14,810 nucleotides of DNA, taken from the NCBI GenBank assembly GCA_007128515.1, contig SKXI01000100.1:1-14810 (forward strand), written 5' to 3'. The notes beneath the pieces were generated by a model. That model saw only the letters and a program-made list of their open reading frames with translations, made no database searches and was not told the DNA's origin. This document shows, in pieces, positions 1-6,623 of the stretch. Origin of the DNA: Halococcaceae archaeon. GTDB taxonomy: Archaea > Halobacteriota > Halobacteria > Halobacteriales > Halalkalicoccaceae. Numbering within the stretch: the first letter of the stretch is position 1; every line of letters begins with the position of its first letter. The translations under genes were made by a program, and so were the position numbers.

Positions 1-180
1 CACGCGGGCCACGTCCACAAACTCGGCGTCGGCGAGTACCACGGGGTGCGGATCGTCAACAGCGCGTGCTGGCAGGCACAGACCGACTTCCAGCGGAGCG
101 TGAACATCGATCCGGACGTCGCCTACGCTGTCGTCCTCGACCTGGACACGCTCTCGTTGACCGCCCGATCGTTCTCCTAG
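1..180 (+). CDS. polD1: DNA polymerase D small subunit DP1, C-terminal 59 residues (5' end outside window)
   Basis: Frame 1 is open from the first base to a TAG stop and gives 59 residues beginning HAGHVHKLGVGEYHGVRIVN. The GHVH motif followed by a GVGEYxGVRIVNSxCWQAQTDFQ-like segment is the end of the calcineurin-like phosphodiesterase domain of the small subunit of family D DNA polymerase, the archaeal replicative polymerase. In this family the subunit carries the proofreading 3'-5' exonuclease, and the His residues of GHVH bind active-site metal. Only the last metal-binding motif and the tail are visible; the rest lies left of the window. The stop overlaps the stop of the facing zinc-finger gene: both read TAG out of the same CTAG at 177-180. 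Family assignment is firm; the symbol follows haloarchaeal usage. Confidence 0.9.
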   Translation, partial: HAGHVHKLGVGEYHGVRIVNSACWQAQTDFQRSVNIDPDVAYAVVLDLDTLSLTARSFS

Positions 181-359
181 TCCTCGTCGAACCGGTCCCG
201 GCACTCCCAGCTACAGAACGCGTAGAGTTCGACCGATCCGTCCTCGTCGACCTCGGTGGTGACCGGGTGCCAGGCGGTCGTCTCGATCGAACCCCCACAG
301 TGCGTACAGCGGTCGGCGCGGGACGCGGGCTCTCCGACGTGGTCGGTGTTCGGTGTCAT
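177..359 (-). CDS. Small zinc-finger protein (haloarchaeal DUF7576-like)
   Basis: This 60-residue acidic protein has two Cys pairs, CTHC at residues 18-21 and CSWEC at 49-53, separated by a 27-residue beta-type segment. That is the layout of a small treble-clef or zinc-ribbon domain. It resembles the short haloarchaeal zinc-finger proteins often filed as DUF7576, whose function is unknown. No enzyme motif, signal peptide or membrane segment is present. The ATG (357-359) overlaps by one base the TAA stop of the HalOD1 gene (TAATG junction), so the two are probably translated from one message. The C-terminal stop sits inside the CTAG shared with polD1. A protein-protein or nucleic-acid-binding role is possible, but that is inference. 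Confidence 0.8.
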   Translation of the reverse strand: MTPNTDHVGEPASRADRCTHCGGSIETTAWHPVTTEVDEDGSVELYAFCSWECRDRFDED

Positions 360-655
360 TACTCTCGGAGGCCAGCGTGCTTCGAACCCGACACGGACCC
401 GTCGGGGGTGACGAGGACTCGACCGTCGCCGTTGACCACGACCTCACAGCCGGCCATCGAGAAACTGATCTCGAGGGATCGTGGGGGCGAGTCGTTCGCG
501 GACCAGAGGTCCGCGAGCGCGTCCGGCTCGATCACGTCGTAGAGCTTGGGCTCCAGGTCGAGCGGGTGTACCCCGTGGGCGTCCGCGACCGCGTTCACGA
601 CGACCGTACAGATCTCCTCGGTTCCGACGTCTCGTTCGACCGTCCCCACGTCCAT
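359..655 (-). CDS. HalOD1 output-domain protein
   Basis: This 98-residue acidic protein matches the halobacterial output domain 1 pattern: a helix with a VNAVADAHGV-type stretch (residues 20-29), then PLDLEPKLYDVIEPDALADL (31-50), then a beta pair SFSMAGCEVVVNGDGRVLV (64-82). HalOD1 occurs alone or at the end of sensor and receiver proteins in haloarchaea and is thought to be a signalling output module; its biochemistry is not established. I start at the ATG at 653-655. A longer version from a TTG at 685 adds ten basic residues unlike the family. A TATA-like sequence lies about 40 bp upstream, inside a 13-bp repeat. The gene follows the BAT regulator on the same strand after a 162-bp gap and is translationally coupled to the zinc-finger gene. 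Confidence 0.82.
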   Translation of the reverse strand: MDVGTVERDVGTEEICTVVVNAVADAHGVHPLDLEPKLYDVIEPDALADLWSANDSPPRSLEISFSMAGCEVVVNGDGRVLVTPDGSVSGSKHAGLRE

Positions 656-694
656 ACCGTCACGCAGACGTGCCGGCCGGTTCAACCTCGCCGT

Positions 695-707
695 TATACA
701 GTTAGCC
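695..707. repeat. 13-bp direct repeat, copy 1
   Basis: TATACAGTTAGCC occurs here and again, identically, at 726-738. Start-to-start spacing is 31 bp, close to three helical turns. Read on the minus strand, GGCTAACTGTATA supplies an A/T-rich, TATA-like core about 40 bp before the HalOD1 start codon. It is a candidate promoter element overlapping a regulator site; the regulator is unknown. Confidence 0.75.
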
Positions 708-725
708 GGACGGTACGGACGGCGC

Positions 726-738
726 TATACAGTTAGCC
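726..738. repeat. 13-bp direct repeat, copy 2
   Basis: Second identical copy of TATACAGTTAGCC, about 70 bp upstream of the HalOD1 ATG and 80 bp after the stop of the BAT regulator gene. Identity over 13 bp in a short, otherwise GC-rich spacer is unlikely to be neutral. It may be the distal half of a double operator, or a second promoter. Confidence 0.75.
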
Positions 739-786
739 ATACCCTCGGCCGTCCGTCGTTCGGACGTATCCCCGCTGCGGGACGGC

Positions 787-798
787 GAGAACGTTCTC
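787..798. promoter_or_regulatory. 12-bp perfect palindrome
   Basis: GAGAACGTTCTC is a perfect palindrome with no loop, 19 bp beyond the stop codon of the BAT regulator gene. With no spacer and no T-tract it does not look like a terminator hairpin. A dimeric regulator site upstream of the HalOD1 gene is possible. Confidence 0.35.
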
Positions 799-817
799 AC
801 GACTCCGGCCGACGGTA

Positions 818-3800
818 TCACTCACTGTCGGTTCCGCCGTCGACGAGCCCGTCGAGCAGGCGTCGGCTCCCCACGCGGAGGTGGCGGTGGAAGGTCGGCT
901 GGGAGATGCCGAGGTCGGCGGCGAGCTCCTGGCCGGAGCGCTCGCGTGGCCACTCGAAGTAGCCCTCCCGGTAGGCGGTCGTGAGGATCTCACGCTGTCT
1001 GTCGGTGAGCGACGCGAACGGGTCGACCCCGTCGGCGACCGCCGACCGCTCCCCGTCGCGGCGGGCGTGGAGGTCGACATCGGGGTGGACGGTTCGGAGA
1101 CGCTCGACGAACGCGCGGACGTCGGTCCCCGGCGCGAGTTCGGTGATCACCCGCATCTCGCCGTCCGGTTCGGTGACCAGTCGTCTCGGACGGGCGCCGA
1201 GGGCGGCGAGCCGTGCCGCGATCGTGGATCCGGTCGTGACGACGACGAACGACCGATCGTCGGCGTTCGCGTCGACGCGCTCGATCCCTGGTGTCGCCTC
1301 GATCCGCCGTCGGAAGCCCTCGTCCGGGGTGGTCTCGAGACCGACGACGAGCCGGGTGGTGCCCTCCGGACCGAGTTCGCTCTCGGTGCACTCGACGGGA
1401 CAGCCCGCGGCGACGGCGACACCTCGCAGCGGGCAGTCGACGTCGTCGAGCCGAAGGTCGAGTTCGATCACCCGGTCCGCGAGCAACGTCCGCCTGGTCT
1501 CGACCGCGGCGATGGCGTAGGCCACGTCGTGGCCGAGGTCCGCGAACTCCTCGTCGATCCCTCCGTCGAAGGCACCGGGGTGGTCGGCGTAGACGCTCAA
1601 CACGCCGTAGCTGACCCCGTCGTACGCCAGCGGGACCGAGAGGACGGACTGGAACCCCTCGGCGAGCGCGGTCGCCCGCCAGGACTCGCCGCGGAGCTTC
1701 GAGGAGACGTTCGGAACGACCGCGAGCCTTCCCTCGGTGGCGGCTCGGTGTGACGGCTCGCCGGCGAAGCCGCCCGCCTCGAGGCGATCGAGGTACGTCC
1801 TGCTCTCGCCCGCCCAGCGGTCGACCTCGAGGTGACCGTTCGGTCCGGTCCGACCGATCCAGGCGAGCGGGAACCCGGCGTCGACCAGACGCTCGGGGAC
1901 GAGGCGTTCTATCTCCTCCCTCGTGTCGGCTCCCAACAGCGCTGCGCCGACGTCCCGGGTCGTCTCGACGGCGTGGTTGAGCCGTTCGAGACGGGCGGTC
2001 CGTCGTCCGAGCTCATCGTCGCGCTCCCCGATGGCCTCCTCGCGCTCGACGCGGTCGAGCGCCGCGCTCGTCGTCTGTGCGAGCAGTTCGACGAGGGTGA
2101 CGCTCGCGTCCGCTGGGTCGGTCACGGGGGTGACGACGACGCCGTGGCGGCCGATCGGTGCGACCAGTATCGACTCCTCGCCGTCGTCGAGGACGCGGCA
2201 CTCGCCGTCCAGAAACGCCCGCCAGATACGCGGATCGGCCCGCCCGGCGACCTGGCCGTCCGAGACCGGTTCGAGGACGTTCCGTCCGTCGTCGAACCGC
2301 GAGATCCGGAACTCGCCGAGTCCGATCACGTCGGTCGCCGCCTCGGTCGCGAGCGAGAAGACGGCCGACGCCGTCTCGGCGTAGAGCAGGTCGCTCGTCA
2401 TCTCGTAGAGCGCGGTCAACGTCCGCTCGAAGCGTTTTCGCTCGGTGACGTCGTGGAAGTAGACCGAGAGCCCGCTCTCGCCGGGGTAGGCGGCGACCTC
2501 GAACCACCGGTTCCGGTCCTCGTAGTGCCATTCGACGGTAACCGGCTCCCGCGAGTCGACCGCACGCTCGAACGCCTCCTCCGCGGGCGACCCGTGGACG
2601 GGGGGGAAGACCTCCGAGAGTGGGCGACCGTGTCGTTCCCCCTCGTCCAGACCGAACAGCTCGACGGCCCGCTCGTTGCAGTAGGTGAGACGCTCTCGGC
2701 CGTCGAGCGCGAAGACCGCCTCCGAGATCCGGGAGAAGACCGCAGCGAGTTCGTCCTCGAGACGCACGCGATCGGTCACGTCCGAGAGCGTCACGGTCAC
2801 CTCCTCGACGGCCCCCTCCTCGGAACGCGGGGCGGCGTTGACCGAGAGGTAGACCGTCGTCCCGTCGGGCCGCCGCACGGTGTGTTCCTCGTCGAACAGC
2901 GGCTCCCCGTCCTCGAACACCCGTTCGACCGGGAGCCGATCGGACGGGAGGGGCTCGCCGTCGAACGTCGTGATCTCCCACGCCGCGTCGTCGTAGGAGA
3001 GGTCGGTCATCTGCTCGGCCGACCGACCGAGGATTTCCTCGGCCCGTGCGTTCGCCAGGACGACACCCTCCCGATCGAAGACCAGGACGCCGGTCGGGAG
3101 CGTCTCGACGACCGTCTCGAACCGTTCGAGTTCGCGCGTCCGCCGACGTCGCTCGGTGACGTCGCGGAAGTAGACGGAGAGGCCGGTCTCGTCGGGGTAG
3201 GCGTTGACCTCGTACCAGGCGTCGAGGGGCTCCGGGTAGTACTCGACGAACGAGGTCGGTTCGCCCGTCTCCATCGCCCGGCGGTACTCCGTCTCGAACG
3301 CCGTTCCCAGCGCGTCAGGGAACTCCTCCCAGACGGTCTTCCCGACGAGTTCCCGCCCGTCGGACCCGATCGATCGCTCGGCCTGTTCGTTGAGGTACGT
3401 GAACCGCCACCGCTCGTCGATCCCGAAGAACGCGTCCGTGACCCGTCCCAGTAGTGCGTCGAGTTCGGTCTCGAGGCGGACCCGCTCCGTGACGTCCTCG
3501 AAGGTCACGAGTACGCCGTCGCTCCCGTCGGAGAGCGGCATCGGTGCCGCGCTGACCGAGAGGCTGATCCGGCCACCGCCGGGGCGCGCGAGGCAGACCA
3601 CCTGCTCCTCGACGCGCTCCTCTCCGTCCTCGACGCGCGCGAACGGGAGTTCGTCCGGGGAGAGGGGCTCCCCGCTCACGTCGGTGAGCCCCCACTCCGC
3701 AGCGTCGTACGAGAGGTCGTCGATCTCGTCGGTCGACCGTCCGAGCAGCTCCCGGGCGCGCCGGTTCGCGAAGCGGATCCCGCCGTCCGGTCCGTGGTGG

Positions 3801-4183
3801 ATCACCCCGACCGGGAGCGCCTCCGCGAGACCTTCGTGGTACTCCCGGGCGACCTCGCGCGTGGGACGCCTCGCGGACAGGAGCCGTTCGACCCGGTGGA
3901 CGATGACGCCGACGGGATTCGGGGACGCGACCTCGTCCGCGCCGGCGGCGAGGGCTGGCTCCGGGTCGTCGGTGACGACGAGCATCGGTCGGCCCCCGAG
4001 CCCGTCCGCGACCGCCGCGAGTCGCCCTGGGTCCCCCCCGTCGACGAGGACGACGCAGTCGACCCCGTCGGGATCGAGGCCGCCGGGATCGACGGAACGG
4101 ATCGTCGACTCGACCGCGCCGTCGAGCGCGGTAGCGAGGTCGTCGTCCCCGACGACGGCGACGGACCGTCCCTCCCGGTTCAT
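818..4183 (-). CDS. Multi-sensor BAT-type transcriptional regulator (receiver-like, 4x PAS, 2x GAF, BAT, HTH_10)
   Basis: Protein of 1121 residues from the ATG at 4181-4183 (MNREGRSVAVVGDDDLA). An in-frame ATG at 4243 would add 20 residues that fit no domain. Visible order: a degenerate receiver-like domain (about 1-105); PAS1 115-237; PAS2 238-347; PAS3 350-472; PAS4 474-582; GAF1 586-710; a short charged helix; GAF2 735-900; a bacterioopsin-activator (BAT) domain 903-1045; and an HTH_10 domain 1055-1112 (SLTDRQREILTTAYREGYFE, then GQELAADLGISQPTFHRHLR). The PAS region is an internal duplication: PAS1/PAS3 share LGRS..(E/Q)..DLSYD and PAS2/PAS4 share AYPxExGLSVYFxDVTER-type ends. Relatives are bacterioopsin-activator-like cytoplasmic sensors that bind DNA through HTH_10. 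The signal is unknown. No histidine kinase domain is present. It is transcribed away from the glycan operon. Confidence 0.9.
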   Translation of the reverse strand: MNREGRSVAVVGDDDLATALDGAVESTIRSVDPGGLDPDGVDCVVLVDGGDPGRLAAVADGLGGRPMLVVTDDPEPALAAGADEVASPNPVGVIVHRVERLLSARRPTREVAREYHEGLAEALPVGVIHHGPDGGIRFANRRARELLGRSTDEIDDLSYDAAEWGLTDVSGEPLSPDELPFARVEDGEERVEEQVVCLARPGGGRISLSVSAAPMPLSDGSDGVLVTFEDVTERVRLETELDALLGRVTDAFFGIDERWRFTYLNEQAERSIGSDGRELVGKTVWEEFPDALGTAFETEYRRAMETGEPTSFVEYYPEPLDAWYEVNAYPDETGLSVYFRDVTERRRRTRELERFETVVETLPTGVLVFDREGVVLANARAEEILGRSAEQMTDLSYDDAAWEITTFDGEPLPSDRLPVERVFEDGEPLFDEEHTVRRPDGTTVYLSVNAAPRSEEGAVEEVTVTLSDVTDRVRLEDELAAVFSRISEAVFALDGRERLTYCNERAVELFGLDEGERHGRPLSEVFPPVHGSPAEEAFERAVDSREPVTVEWHYEDRNRWFEVAAYPGESGLSVYFHDVTERKRFERTLTALYEMTSDLLYAETASAVFSLATEAATDVIGLGEFRISRFDDGRNVLEPVSDGQVAGRADPRIWRAFLDGECRVLDDGEESILVAPIGRHGVVVTPVTDPADASVTLVELLAQTTSAALDRVEREEAIGERDDELGRRTARLERLNHAVETTRDVGAALLGADTREEIERLVPERLVDAGFPLAWIGRTGPNGHLEVDRWAGESRTYLDRLEAGGFAGEPSHRAATEGRLAVVPNVSSKLRGESWRATALAEGFQSVLSVPLAYDGVSYGVLSVYADHPGAFDGGIDEEFADLGHDVAYAIAAVETRRTLLADRVIELDLRLDDVDCPLRGVAVAAGCPVECTESELGPEGTTRLVVGLETTPDEGFRRRIEATPGIERVDANADDRSFVVVTTGSTIAARLAALGARPRRLVTEPDGEMRVITELAPGTDVRAFVERLRTVHPDVDLHARRDGERSAVADGVDPFASLTDRQREILTTAYREGYFEWPRERSGQELAADLGISQPTFHRHLRVGSRRLLDGLVDGGTDSE

Positions 4184-4243
4184 CGTCGGTCGTCGCCCGT
4201 GGTGGGCGTCTGGGCTCGTCCTGGACAGCTCATGACTTCTCAT

Positions 4244-4426
4244 GTCGAGGACCCGGAGGGTCTTACCCCTGTCGTCGTCGGACCGGCCCGTCCGTCGACC
4301 TCGGCTGGTGATCCGACAGCCCGCACGGCGCGGCCGAATAAGACCCGATTAGGCCGTCGAGGCGTCCGGCAACTGCAGGTTAGTGGAGCAATAGTTTTCA
4401 AGTGGAGTACTGTACCGGACGTGTTC
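4244..4426. promoter_or_regulatory. Divergent promoter region between the BAT regulator and the glycan operon
   Basis: This spacer lies between two outward-transcribed units. On the plus side an A/T-rich stretch AATAGTTTTCA (4390-4400) sits about 27-35 bp before the ATG at 4427. It is the only such stretch near that start and fits a haloarchaeal TATA box giving a nearly leaderless message. On the minus side, A/T-rich patches around 4259-4267 and 4332-4345 (GAATAAGACC on the plus strand) are weaker candidates for the regulator's promoter. No convincing operator repeat was seen. Confidence 0.45.
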
Positions 4427-5347
4427 ATGGTACGGAGGCTCATGCGGCCGGCCGGGTTCGCCGACGCTCTGGCCGCCGTCGGCTCTCCCGCCCGGCTCTA
4501 CCGGCGGCTGAAGATCAGCCTCGTCCGCCCGCTCATCAGGCCCGTCGACGACCCGATCTCGTACGCCGAGGAGGACTGGGACACGCTGATCGTCCTCGAC
4601 GGCTGCCGGTACGACGTCTTCCGCGACCGGAACGTCTTCGAGGGGACGGCCCGGAAGGTCCACTCGAACGCGAGTCACACGGTCGACTTCCTCACGGAGA
4701 ACTTCTCGGAGCCACGCCACGACGTCGTCTACGTCTCGGCGACCCCACAGGTGACGCGGGTCGAGGAGAACCTCCACCGCGTCTATCACCTCTGGGAGAC
4801 CGACTGGGACGACGAGTGCGACACCGTCCGACCGGAGACCGTCACCGAACGCGCGCTCGAGGCGCACGAACGCCACCCCGACAAACGACTCGTCGTCCAC
4901 TACATGCAGCCCCACTACCCGTTCATCGGACCGAAGGGGCGGGAGCTCGGGGACCACGGGACCTACACGGGGGGGCTGCGCCGGCGGCACCGGCCGATCG
5001 TCTGGGAGATGATCGCCGCCGGTTCCGTGGACGCCGAGCTCGTCCGGGAGGCCTACGTCGAGAACCTCGACATCGCGCTCCCGCACGTCCGTGCGCTGAC
5101 CGATCGGCTGGACGGGAAGTCGGTCGTGACGAGCGACCACGGCAACCTCTTCGGCGAACGGGTCTCCCGCCTCCCGATCACGGTCGAGGGACACCCGCCC
5201 CGGTTCAACCACCCCGACCTCACGGCGGTCCCCTGGCTCGAACTGCCGTTCGAGGAGCGCCGGGAGGTCGTCGCGGAGGAACCCGAAGACCGGACGTGGT
5301 ACTCCGAACGTGCGGAGGAGAAACTCCGGGCGATCGGCTATGTCTGA
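4427..5347 (+). CDS. Sulfatase/alkaline-phosphatase-fold protein, copy 1 of the glycan module
   Basis: Protein of 306 residues from ATG 4427 (MVRRLMRPAG); ATG 4442 is a possible alternative. Motifs fit the alkaline phosphatase/sulfatase superfamily: TLIVLDGCRYDVFRDRN (53-69, first metal Asp at 57), VVYVSATP (100-107), VVHYMQPHYPF (156-166, with the paired His of sulfatase-like active sites) and VVTSDHGNLFGER (233-245, Asp-His metal pair). The classical sulfatase CxPxR box is absent, so sulfatase activity is not implied. Removal or transfer of a sulfate, phosphate or phospho-alcohol group on a glycan is more open. No signal peptide or membrane helix is evident, suggesting cytoplasmic action. 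It shares long motifs with the paralogue at 7965-8915. Its stop overlaps the next gene by 8 bp, so it is the first gene of a three-gene operon. Confidence 0.85.
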   Translation: MVRRLMRPAGFADALAAVGSPARLYRRLKISLVRPLIRPVDDPISYAEEDWDTLIVLDGCRYDVFRDRNVFEGTARKVHSNASHTVDFLTENFSEPRHDVVYVSATPQVTRVEENLHRVYHLWETDWDDECDTVRPETVTERALEAHERHPDKRLVVHYMQPHYPFIGPKGRELGDHGTYTGGLRRRHRPIVWEMIAAGSVDAELVREAYVENLDIALPHVRALTDRLDGKSVVTSDHGNLFGERVSRLPITVEGHPPRFNHPDLTAVPWLELPFEERREVVAEEPEDRTWYSERAEEKLRAIGYV

Positions 5348-6623
5348 GGGCCAGGGCGCGGGGGACGGCGGGCGCGAGACGCCGCCCGGGGAGCCGCTCA
5401 CGCTGACCCTGCTCACCACGGTCGACCTCTCGGGGCGATCGGGACAGAACGTCGCGACCCGGGAGGTCGTCGCCGCGCTGGCGCGGCGTCCGGGGGTGGC
5501 CCTCCGGGTGATCTGTCCCGAACCTGCCGCGGAGTTCCCGGAGGGGCTCTCCAGGGAGGGCGTGGACTGGTACTGGATCCCCCGGAAGACGGCCTCGGCC
5601 GCGTGGCACCTCCGGATCCAGCCGACGGTCGCGCGACACCTCGCCCGGACGGTGGTGTTCGACCGCCCCGACGCGCTCGTCGTCCGCCTCGGCCCGTCGA
5701 CCGTCCTCCCGGCGGTGGCCGCCGTCCTCGCCCGCGTCCCCTTCCTCGCGCTCGTCAGGGGGACGGTCGTGCGGAACGTCACCGTCCGCGTCCCCGGCCC
5801 GCTCGCCCCGTTCGTCCGGCTGGCCGCTGCGGCGACGCTCTCGCCGGCCGACCGGATCTACGCCGCTTACGAGGAGGTCCGCGACGAGCTGATCGCCCTC
5901 CCCGGCGTCTCGCCGGCCGCGGTCGGGGTACTGACCAACGGCGTCGACCCGGACGCGTTCGCCCCGGTCGAGCGAGCTCGCGCGCGCGAGTCGCTCGGGA
6001 TCGATCCCGACGCGTTCCTCGTCGGCGTCGTCGGGAGCTTCAAGCGGCGACACCGGGTCAGGGAGCTACTCTGGGCCACCCGTCTCCTACGCGAGGAGGG
6101 GCTCCCGGTCCGTGCGATGCTCGTCGGCGACGGCCCGCGTCGCGGGGAACTGGAACGGTTCGTCGCCGGGCTCGGACTGGAGTCGGCCGTCTCGATGCCC
6201 GGCTACGTCGCCCACGGGGAGCTCGACCGGTACCTCGGCGCCTGTGACGCGCTCTACGGGGTCGTCCCCGACGCCCGTCCGTCGAACCCGATCAAGATCT
6301 ACGAGTACCTCGCCTCTGGCCGTCCGGTCGTCACCTCGGACCGCGAAGAGTTCGCGTTCGTCGCCGAACACGCGACGGGCGTGCTCGTCGAGTCCGTCTC
6401 GGTCGCGGCCGTCGCGGACGCGATCCGGGAGCTTTACGAGGCGGGGGCGAGCGAGCGCGAGGAGATGGGCCGTCGCGGCCGGGAGTACGTGCTCCGACAC
6501 GCGACGTGGGACGACGTCGTCGACGTCGTCCTCGCGGACGTCAGCGAGCTCCGACAATCGAACCGGCCCCGGACCGGGCCGATACGGACCCTGCCGTGGC
6601 GGGACGGGGGGATCGAGACGTGA
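5340..6623 (+). CDS. GT4-type glycosyltransferase
   Basis: Protein of 427 residues from the ATG at 5340, inside the end of the preceding gene. After an acidic leader (1-20) comes a GT-B N-terminal domain (TLTLLTTVDLSGRSGQNVAT, 21-40). The linker includes VLTNGVDPDAFAPV (197-210). The C-terminal domain has VGVVGSFKRRHRVRELLWA (228-246), AMLVGDGPRRGELE (259-272) and PSNPIKIYEYLASGRPVVTS (314-333), the nucleotide-sugar-binding signature of the GT4 family. Such enzymes are retaining transferases adding a hexose from a nucleotide-activated donor to a lipid-linked or growing glycan at the inner membrane face. Donor and acceptor cannot be read from sequence. The TGA stop shares four bases with the GTG start of the polymerase gene, indicating coupled translation. 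Confidence 0.92.
   Translation: MSEGQGAGDGGRETPPGEPLTLTLLTTVDLSGRSGQNVATREVVAALARRPGVALRVICPEPAAEFPEGLSREGVDWYWIPRKTASAAWHLRIQPTVARHLARTVVFDRPDALVVRLGPSTVLPAVAAVLARVPFLALVRGTVVRNVTVRVPGPLAPFVRLAAAATLSPADRIYAAYEEVRDELIALPGVSPAAVGVLTNGVDPDAFAPVERARARESLGIDPDAFLVGVVGSFKRRHRVRELLWATRLLREEGLPVRAMLVGDGPRRGELERFVAGLGLESAVSMPGYVAHGELDRYLGACDALYGVVPDARPSNPIKIYEYLASGRPVVTSDREEFAFVAEHATGVLVESVSVAAVADAIRELYEAGASEREEMGRRGREYVLRHATWDDVVDVVLADVSELRQSNRPRTGPIRTLPWRDGGIET

Noticed and set aside
1832..3454. Long open frame (540 codons) on the plus strand opposite the BAT regulator
   Set aside because: GC-rich codon bias leaves antisense frames open; it shows no domains and the minus strand encodes clear PAS domains.
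4184..4243. 20-residue upstream extension of the BAT regulator
   Set aside because: The residues match no domain, and the ATG at 4183 directly precedes the first beta strand of the receiver-like domain.
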